Source of the DNA: Hydrogenimonas sp.
GTDB taxonomy: Bacteria > Campylobacterota > Campylobacteria > Campylobacterales > Hydrogenimonadaceae
Assembly: GCF_029933015.1 (NCBI RefSeq)
Contig: NZ_JAOZOZ010000057.1
Coordinates: 1-9,965, forward strand
DNA length: 9,965 nt
Direction: 5' to 3'
In this document: positions 6,372 to 9,965 of the stretch, piece after piece
Layout: the number at the start of each line of letters is the position of its first letter
Position numbering within the stretch: position 1 is the stretch's first letter
Program-made: the position numbers and the translations under genes
The notes under the pieces: model-generated
The model's input: only the letters and a program-made list of their open reading frames with translations
What the model was told of the DNA's origin: nothing
Databases searched by the model: none

Positions 6372-6887
6372 ATGGCAAAACGTGGCAATTCCATCATCAA
6401 GGGTGTGGATATCAAAGAGGTAATCGACCTGCTCAACAGAGCTTATGCGGACGAGTGGCTGGCATACTACCAGTACTACATCGAAAGCAAGGTGATCAAA
6501 GGGATCATGAAAGACGCGGCGATCGCCGAACTGGATCAGCACGCCGCCGACGAGCTGCGGCATGCCGGAATGGTAGCCGACAGGATCATCCAGCTGGGAG
6601 GTACGCCGATCCTGCATCCCAAAGAGTGGTTCGAAAAAACCAACTGCGGTTATGACGCGCCGGAAAATTTCGATGTGCTCAGGATTCTCGAAGACGCCAT
6701 CAAGGGCGAGCAGTGCGCCATCGGCGTCTACAGCCAGCTGGCGGAGATGACCCAGGGCAAGGACATCGTCACCTACGACATCGTCAGCCAGATCCTGGCC
6801 GACGAGGTGGAGCACGAGGAGGATCTGATGGCTCTACATGAAGATATCAGCGAATTCATCGACCAGGTGAGAGGGAGTGTATCGTGA
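6372..6887 (+). CDS. DPS-like / bacterioferritin-type di-iron ferritin
   Basis: 171 residues, one four-helix ferritin domain. All expected di-iron ligands are present: Glu28 (ADEWLAYYQ), Glu61-x-x-His64 (DELRHAG), Glu113 (KGEQC) and Glu145-x-x-His148 (DEVEHEED). Such proteins oxidise ferrous iron with peroxide and store it in a cage, protecting DNA. Cys92 and Cys115 lie close to the iron ligands; a cysteine pair in this place is a hallmark of DPS-like (thioferritin) proteins from Sulfolobus and Bacteroides, so I prefer that subfamily over haem bacterioferritin or classical Dps. No signal peptide; cytoplasmic. ATG 6372 follows AGGAG by 6 nt. It is first in an operon: its TGA overlaps the GTG start of rrc (GTGA, 6884-6887). 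Rubrerythrin-family naming is a possible alternative in databases. Confidence 0.85.
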   Translation: MAKRGNSIIKGVDIKEVIDLLNRAYADEWLAYYQYYIESKVIKGIMKDAAIAELDQHAADELRHAGMVADRIIQLGGTPILHPKEWFEKTNCGYDAPENFDVLRILEDAIKGEQCAIGVYSQLAEMTQGKDIVTYDIVSQILADEVEHEEDLMALHEDISEFIDQVRGSVS

Positions 6888-7531
6888 GACAGTATGAAAC
6901 CTACAAATGTATGAAGTGCGGCAACGAGGTGGAGGTGCAGCATGTCGGTGGTGGTACGCTGGTCTGCTGTGGCGAGGAGATGGTCTGCACCACCGAAAAC
7001 CTGACAGCGGTCAACCTGATGAAAGCCTTCGCCGGCGAGTCGATGGCACGCAACAAGTACGAATTTTTCGCCGAGATGGCCAAAGAGGAGGGCTGGCACA
7101 GCATCGCCGAGCACTTCGAAGAGGCGGCCCGGAACGAGAAGTACCACGCTCTGGCGGAGTTTCGGGCCTACAACGAGCTGATGCACGGCATCGAACTGCA
7201 CGAGACGCTCAAAAACCTCGACATCGCCATGGCGGGCGAGCACTACGAGCATACCGAGATGTATCCCAACTTCGCCGCCATCGCCGAAGCGGAAGGCTAC
7301 AAGCAGATCGCCCGAATGCTCAAAGCGATCGCCAAGGTGGAAGTGGAGCATGAAAGAGAGTACGCGGAGCTTAAAAAGTGCCTCGAAGAGGAGGGCTTTT
7401 TCGAAAGCGGTGAAGATGAGTTCTGGGTCTGCGAAGTCTGCGGCCACGTGCACCGGGGCAAGAAGGCACCCAAGGCGTGTCCGCTCTGCAAAGCGCCCAG
7501 AGAGTATTTCAAGCGCGAACATCTGTGCTGA
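6884..7531 (+). CDS. rrc: Desulforubrerythrin (three-domain rubrerythrin, Rrc type)
   Basis: 215 residues with three metal modules. Residues 1-36 are desulforedoxin-like: Cys9, Cys12, Cys28, Cys29, the same spacing as free desulforedoxin. Residues about 37-165 are the rubrerythrin di-iron helical bundle: Glu52, Glu85-x-x-His88, Glu119, Glu122, Glu153-x-x-His156. Residues 180-215 are a rubredoxin with CxxC at 183/186 and 199/202 separated by 12, typical of rubrerythrins. This matches C. jejuni desulforubrerythrin (Cj0012c, Rrc), which reduces hydrogen peroxide with electrons passed through its iron-only centres. It acts in the cytoplasm. The GTG start at 6884 overlaps the ferritin stop, and AGGGAG (6872-6877) sits 6 nt upstream, so translational coupling is likely. 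Identification is firm. Confidence 0.95.
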   Translation: MRQYETYKCMKCGNEVEVQHVGGGTLVCCGEEMVCTTENLTAVNLMKAFAGESMARNKYEFFAEMAKEEGWHSIAEHFEEAARNEKYHALAEFRAYNELMHGIELHETLKNLDIAMAGEHYEHTEMYPNFAAIAEAEGYKQIARMLKAIAKVEVEHEREYAELKKCLEEEGFFESGEDEFWVCEVCGHVHRGKKAPKACPLCKAPREYFKREHLC

Positions 7532-7536
7532 CAGGC

Positions 7537-7553
7537 AATAAAATTATTTTATT
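7537..7553. promoter_or_regulatory. 17-bp palindromic Fur/PerR-type operator before ccp
   Basis: AATAAAAT-T-ATTTTATT is a perfect 8-1-8 palindrome beginning 5 bp after the rrc stop. It shares the core AAAAT-N-ATTTT with the ferritin promoter palindrome and matches the PerR box TTATAAT-N-ATTATAA at 5 of 7 positions per half. It covers the area just upstream of where the ccp -35 would lie. Confidence 0.5.
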
Positions 7554-7579
7554 TAAGGAAAAATATTATCTTTTGAAGA

Positions 7580-7585
7580 TATAAT
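7580..7585 (+). promoter_or_regulatory. ccp -10 box
   Basis: Perfect TATAAT 31 nt before the ccp start codon, with no -35 at 17 nt. It is overlapped by a small dyad TATCTT-TTG-AAGATA (7567-7581). ccp therefore likely has its own promoter although it lies only 84 nt behind rrc with no terminator between. Confidence 0.55.
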
Positions 7586-7615
7586 TACACAAATTTTAGA
7601 GTGAGGAGAGCAGAT

Positions 7616-8647
7616 ATGAAGAAAATGACCGTTGTATTGGGTGTCGTCGCGGCATTCGGTATCAGTGCCGTGGCATCCGACACCCTGATCGACAAAGCCA
7701 AACAGGCGGGCCTCAAACCGATTCCAGAGAAGCGATCGGAGCTTTACAAACTGATCGACAACCCCAAAAACCCGATCACCGACGAGAAGGTGGAGCTGGG
7801 GAAAAAACTCTATTTCGATCCCCGTCTTTCCAAAAGCGGGCTGATCAGCTGTAACACCTGCCACAACCTGGCCACCGGCGGTGTCGACGGGGTCGATGCG
7901 GCCACGGGCCACAAATGGACGGCCAACCCGCATCATCTGAACTCCCCGACGGTCTACAACGCCGTCTTTTTCGACAAGCAGTTCTGGGACGGACGCAGCC
8001 CCGATCTGGAAGATCAGGCCCAGGGACCGATCCAGGCGACTCCCGAGATGGCGGCGACCAAAGAGCATGTCGAGCAGGTGGTTCGCTCGATTCCCGAGTA
8101 TATGAAAGCTTTCAAGCACGCCTACAACGACCCGAAATTCGTCCCGACATTCAAGGACGTGGCCGACGTGATCGCCGTCTTCGAGCGCACGCTGGTGACA
8201 CCTTCTCGCTACGACGAGTATCTCAACGGCTGTGAGAAGGCACTGACGGCCGAAGAGAAAGAGGGTCTGAAAATCTTCATCGACAAAGGGTGCGCGAGCT
8301 GCCACAACGGCGTCGCTCTGGGCGGTACGATGCAGCCTTTCCCGGTCGCCGGCAAATACAAGTACGCCAACGTCGGAGACTTCAAGGGTGACAAGAACGG
8401 CATGGTCAAAACCCCGACCCTACGCAACATCCTCGAAACCCGCCCCTACTACCACAACGGCGCGGTATGGGATATCGAAGAGGCGATCAAGATCATGGGC
8501 GAAACGCAGCTGGGCGTGAAGATCAGCGATGCGGAAGCCAAAAAGATCAAAGCCTTCTTCGGCGCGCTGACGGGCAAGAAACCCTATGTCCGCTATCCGA
8601 TGCTGCCTGCCAGTACCGAGAAGACTCCCAAGCCCGACCTTGATTGA
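7616..8647 (+). CDS. ccp: Periplasmic di-haem cytochrome c peroxidase
   Basis: 343 residues, usual for bacterial CCP of the MauG/CCP family, which reduces hydrogen peroxide to water with electrons from small cytochromes c. The N-terminus is a Sec signal peptide with AVA at 18-20 and predicted cleavage before Ser21. Haem sites are CNTCH (79-83) for the N-terminal peroxidatic haem and CASCH (226-230) for the C-terminal electron-transfer haem. Also visible are QFWDGRSPDLEDQAQGPI and TPEM with Glu144, in the position of the catalytic Glu, and IMGETQLG with Met294, the likely distal ligand of the second haem. ATG 7616 is chosen because AGGAG (7604-7608) lies 7 nt upstream; the in-frame GTG at 7601 would add five residues before the signal peptide. 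It complements the cytoplasmic peroxide enzymes just upstream. Confidence 0.96.
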   Translation: MKKMTVVLGVVAAFGISAVASDTLIDKAKQAGLKPIPEKRSELYKLIDNPKNPITDEKVELGKKLYFDPRLSKSGLISCNTCHNLATGGVDGVDAATGHKWTANPHHLNSPTVYNAVFFDKQFWDGRSPDLEDQAQGPIQATPEMAATKEHVEQVVRSIPEYMKAFKHAYNDPKFVPTFKDVADVIAVFERTLVTPSRYDEYLNGCEKALTAEEKEGLKIFIDKGCASCHNGVALGGTMQPFPVAGKYKYANVGDFKGDKNGMVKTPTLRNILETRPYYHNGAVWDIEEAIKIMGETQLGVKISDAEAKKIKAFFGALTGKKPYVRYPMLPASTEKTPKPDLD

Positions 8648-8670
8648 AAAAGCCCGTATGGGGCTTTTTC
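8646..8670 (+). terminator. Rho-independent terminator of ccp
   Basis: GAAAAAGCCC (8646-8655), loop GTATG, GGGCTTTTTC (8661-8670): a perfect 10-bp stem whose 3' arm is the T-run. It begins inside the ccp stop codon. Confidence 0.9.
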
Positions 8671-8671
8671 C

Positions 8672-8706
8672 GTGAACGGGGAATGGGGAACCGTGAACGG
8701 GAGAAG
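8672..8706 (+). repeat. degenerate heptanucleotide repeat, GTGAACG family
   Basis: Five consecutive 7-mers read GTGAACG, GGGAATG, GGGAACC, GTGAACG, GGAGAAG. The 7-bp phase is clear and the units are variants of one another. It starts directly after the ccp terminator and is outside any credible gene. Confidence 0.65.
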
Positions 8707-8709
8707 GTG

Positions 8710-8761
8710 GCGGCTTCGCCGCTGCCGTTTCAGTATGCATCAAGCTGACCTGCGTCAGCTT
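8710..8761. repeat. two hairpins between the heptad arrays
   Basis: GCGGC-TTC-GCCGC (8710-8722) and the perfect 8-bp inverted repeat AAGCTGAC-CTGC-GTCAGCTT (8742-8761). The second ends 3 bp before the CAACACT array. Neither is followed by a T-run. They look like part of the repeat patch, not terminators. Confidence 0.6.
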
Positions 8762-8764
8762 TCT

Positions 8765-8806
8765 CAACACTCAACACTCAACACTCAACACTCAACACTC
8801 AACACT
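8765..8806 (+). repeat. (CAACACT)6 perfect tandem heptamer
   Basis: Six identical copies of CAACACT in 42 bp (AGTGTTG on the other strand), preceded by a partial CT unit. Seven-base units, identical copies and no spacers rule out CRISPR. It resembles the short tandemly repeated heptamers known from cyanobacterial intergenic DNA. Copy number could vary by slippage. Confidence 0.95.
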
Positions 8807-8818
8807 AAGCGCAGCGCA

Positions 8819-8839
8819 TCTCACTACTCACTTTCAATC
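8819..8839 (+). repeat. third heptad set, TCTCACT-ACTCACT-TTCAATC
   Basis: Three consecutive 7-mers related to each other continue the heptad theme 12 bp after the CAACACT array. The last one contains the stop codon of the small minus-strand ORF. Confidence 0.45.
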
Positions 8840-8944
8840 ACAGCAGTGCAAAAGGCTTCTTTCCGGGTTTCGGATGAATTTCGTCGCGTCGTAGATCATT
8901 ACCAGGCCGTAGAAGATGACGGCGACGGAGGCGATCGTCACCAT
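8834..8944 (-). CDS. possible small single-span membrane protein
   Basis: 36 codons on the minus strand, opening MVTIASVAVIFYGLVMIYDA. Residues 2-18 form a convincing membrane helix. The tail continues with Lys, Arg and Pro (TKFIRNPERSLL) and ends HCCD. The charge pattern suggests the C-terminus in the cytoplasm. It lies 60 nt downstream of the Spy-like gene, on the same strand and in the same frame, separated by a GC-rich hairpin (8978-8995). Amino-acid-like wording also continues a dozen codons upstream (DPRVADLCHT) without a usual start codon, and no Shine-Dalgarno precedes the ATG. It could be a real small gene, the 3' remnant of a longer one cut by the heptad repeats, or chance. I do not recognise a family. 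Confidence 0.4.
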   Translation of the reverse strand: MVTIASVAVIFYGLVMIYDATKFIRNPERSLLHCCD

Positions 8945-8977
8945 CGTGTGGCAAAGGTCCGCTACGCGCGGGTCAAT

Positions 8978-8995
8978 CCCCGCGCCCGGGCGGGG
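8978..8995. other. GC-rich hairpin after the Spy-like gene
   Basis: CCCCGC-GCCCGG-GCGGGG lies 9 nt beyond the stop codon of the Spy-like gene. On the minus strand it is not followed by a T-run, so if it ends transcription it does so weakly. It may instead protect the mRNA 3' end. Confidence 0.45.
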
Positions 8996-9004
8996 AAACG
9001 GAGA

Positions 9005-9544
9005 TTATCGGGCAGGAGCGGAAAGGTCTTTGGGTTTGTGGTGCTTTTTGCGACGCTGTTTCATACGGCTGTCGATATAGGCGATCTGTGCGGGTGTCAA
9101 AACGGCCCGTGTCTTTTCGATGCAGTCGAGTTGGATTTTGGTGGCTTTCGCTTTCAGTGTGGCGAGTCTGTCGACATCGGCGTAGAGCGTTTCGGCCCTG
9201 AGGCCGTTTTTCGTACCGCGGACGATCTTTTTGCGCAGCTGCGCCACCTGCGGCGCGATCTCTCTGATCTGTCGCATCGTTTCGCTGCGAATCGCTTCGA
9301 GTTTCCTCTTCTGTTCGGGTGTGAGGGCCAGCGTTTCATCGTTCCACATCTTCTTCACGATCATGGAGTAGTGGGGCAGGCCGTGCTGGATCAGAAAGAC
9401 CGATTTCATCCCTTTGCGATTTTGCTTCTTCTGTTTCATATGCTTGTGCTGCATATGCTGTGAGCCTTGCATGCCGGGTTGTGCGAAGGCGGCCGTGAGG
9501 GTGAGGGCCAGGAGAGCCGGGAACATTGTGACTTTTCCGATCAT
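9005..9544 (-). CDS. Spy/CpxP-like periplasmic LTxxQ protein, Met/His-rich
   Basis: 179 residues. Signal peptide with AFA at 19-21 and likely cleavage before Gln22. The mature N-terminus (22-46) is rich in Met, His, Gln and Lys (GSQHMQHKHMKQ), suggesting metal binding, perhaps copper or another soft metal. Two LTxxQ motifs follow: LTPEQ (74-78) and LTPAQ (149-153), as in Spy, CpxP and related metal-sensor proteins, with a mainly helical, charged region between. Spy is an ATP-independent periplasmic chaperone and CpxP restrains the Cpx sensor kinase; which role applies here cannot be told, and no sensor kinase is in view. The basic tail (KQRRKKHHKPK) is unusual. ATG 9544 is chosen for AAGGA (complement of 9553-9557) 8 nt upstream and because it opens the signal peptide; the longer frame from 9589 does not. 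Confidence 0.85.
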   Translation of the reverse strand: MIGKVTMFPALLALTLTAAFAQPGMQGSQHMQHKHMKQKKQNRKGMKSVFLIQHGLPHYSMIVKKMWNDETLALTPEQKRKLEAIRSETMRQIREIAPQVAQLRKKIVRGTKNGLRAETLYADVDRLATLKAKATKIQLDCIEKTRAVLTPAQIAYIDSRMKQRRKKHHKPKDLSAPAR

Positions 9545-9577
9545 CGTTCCATCCTTTTTGGAGTGAATTGTCCAATC

Positions 9578-9586
9578 ATCATACCA
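9578..9586 (-). promoter_or_regulatory. extended -10 promoter of the Spy-like gene
   Basis: On the minus strand TGG-TATGAT (9586-9578) is an extended -10 with no matching -35. The expected start is near 9571, giving a leader of about 27 nt. Confidence 0.5.
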
Positions 9587-9589
9587 CAC

Positions 9590-9938
9590 TCTTGTGGATA
9601 TATCGGGGAAGATCGAAATAAAAAAATTGCGAGAAGCTCCTTCTTTGTGTCACATGGCTACTACTCTATCGAAGAGTTTTATCGCCGTTTCCTGCGAGGG
9701 AGACGGTTTCAGCCGGCAAAGCCGTAAGAAACCGGTTTCTACGTTTCTTTTCGTTATTCCATGGAACGGATTGTTCGGGTCGCATGATAAGTATACTATC
9801 CAAACGGATACGGAAAGTTGCATCACCGAAAATTTTTTCGAAAAGCTAAAGCCATGAAGATGGATGTCGATATGTAAAGCATAATTTTGGTGTTCAAGTT
9901 GTTAAAATTTGACAAATATTAAAGGGAGAATGTTTTTC
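9590..9938. other. non-coding region with nested inverted repeats
   Basis: About 350 nt without a credible gene; the small open frames here have no ribosome site and unremarkable composition. The left part is AT-rich. The middle (9663-9740) is dense in dyads, listed separately. To the right are TTCCATGGAA (9757-9766) and CGAAAA-TT-TTTTCG (9827-9840). TATACT (9792-9797) and TAAAAT (9903-9908) are possible -10 boxes for the gene starting at 9939, but neither has a good -35. Confidence 0.5.
9663..9740 (+). other. structured element, possibly an RNA leader or small RNA
   Basis: Three hairpins in series: ACTCT-N5-AGAGT (9663-9677); CCGTTTCC-TGCGAG-GGAGACGG (9685-9706, one wobble pair); and CGGTTTC (9704-9710) with GAAACCG (9728-9734) enclosing CGGC-AAA-GCCG (9714-9724). 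GAAACCG can instead pair with a second CGGTTTC (9733-9739), making the 14-bp palindrome AGAAACCGGTTTCT (9727-9740). Hairpins two and three share CGG, so alternatives compete. I compared it with the cyclic di-GMP-I riboswitch core and it does not match. Family unknown. Confidence 0.4.
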
Positions 9939-9965
9939 ATGTCCAGTGTGGTAGGTTACGTCAAA
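9939..9965 (+). CDS. 5' end of a gene leaving the window (MSSVVGYVK)
   Basis: Nine open codons to the window edge from ATG 9939, with GGGAG (9924-9928) 10 nt upstream. An in-frame ATG at 9930 is too close to that site. The opening MSSVVGYVK is similar in style to the N-terminal retention module of large LapA-like RTX adhesins, which often begin with a short strand ending G-x-V-K, but nine residues cannot establish this. A long upstream leader would fit a regulated surface protein. Confidence 0.45.

Noticed and set aside
7537..7553. Terminator between rrc and ccp
   Set aside because: The palindrome is entirely A/T, has a one-base centre and no following T-run of the usual kind, so it reads better as a protein-binding site.
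8765..8806. CRISPR array
   Set aside because: Seven-base units follow each other without spacers, and there are no cas genes.
8672..9463. 263-codon plus-strand frame through the heptad repeats and the Spy-like gene
   Set aside because: Its N-terminal third is translated repeat (QHSTLNT copies) and the remainder is antisense to a signal-peptide protein with two LTxxQ motifs.
9663..9740. Cyclic di-GMP-I (GEMM) riboswitch
   Set aside because: GGCAAAGCC is reminiscent of the conserved core, but the GGCAAACC and GGACGCAAAGCC segments and the tetraloop-receptor arrangement are missing.
9594..9857. 87-codon plus-strand frame in the right-hand non-coding region
   Set aside because: No Shine-Dalgarno, no domain-like pattern, and it runs through several inverted repeats. 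Treated as non-coding.

Overview
The window most likely comes from a Campylobacterota (epsilonproteobacterial) chromosome. The GroEL protein reads very much like Campylobacter GroEL, including its GGM tail. The Fur-family regulator resembles Campylobacter PerR, and the rubrerythrin has the three-domain layout described for C. jejuni desulforubrerythrin. Coding GC looks high for the phylum (about half), so a deep-sea-vent or sulfidic lineage such as Hydrogenimonas, Nitratifractor or Sulfurovum is a reasonable guess, but this is inference. Genes are densely packed, and promoters stand out as AT-rich patches.

Layout. (1) 58-134, minus: tRNA-Met(CAU) with encoded CCA and its own promoter. (2) 202-1701, minus: AsmA-like inner-membrane-anchored protein. 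(3) 1858-3923, plus: groES-groEL operon with a consensus sigma70 promoter, a possible HspR-type operator and a strong intrinsic terminator. (4) 4030-5733, plus: membrane-bound diguanylate cyclase with an external sensor domain, convergent with (5) 5783-6190, minus: a PerR-type peroxide regulator. (6) 6372-7531, plus: a two-gene iron/peroxide operon, a DPS-like ferritin overlapping a desulforubrerythrin (Rrc). (7) 7616-8647, plus: periplasmic di-haem cytochrome c peroxidase with a terminator. (8) 8672-8839: intergenic patch of heptanucleotide repeats. (9) 8834-8944, minus: possible small membrane protein. (10) 9005-9544, minus: Spy/CpxP-like LTxxQ periplasmic protein. (11) 9590-9938: long non-coding stretch with nested inverted repeats, ahead of (12) a coding region that starts at 9939 and leaves the window.

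Functional reading. The centre (5783-8647) is a peroxide and iron defence island: regulator, iron-sequestering ferritin, cytoplasmic peroxide reductase and periplasmic peroxidase. The ferritin and ccp promoters both carry a perfect AAAAT-N-ATTTT palindrome of Fur/PerR-box geometry, so PerR is the obvious candidate controller of both. The flanks are housekeeping and envelope genes (tRNA, chaperonin, AsmA, Spy-like). I do not see a clearly new defence or mobile system. The least explained parts are the heptad repeats, the small ORF beside them, and the structured leader at the right end.
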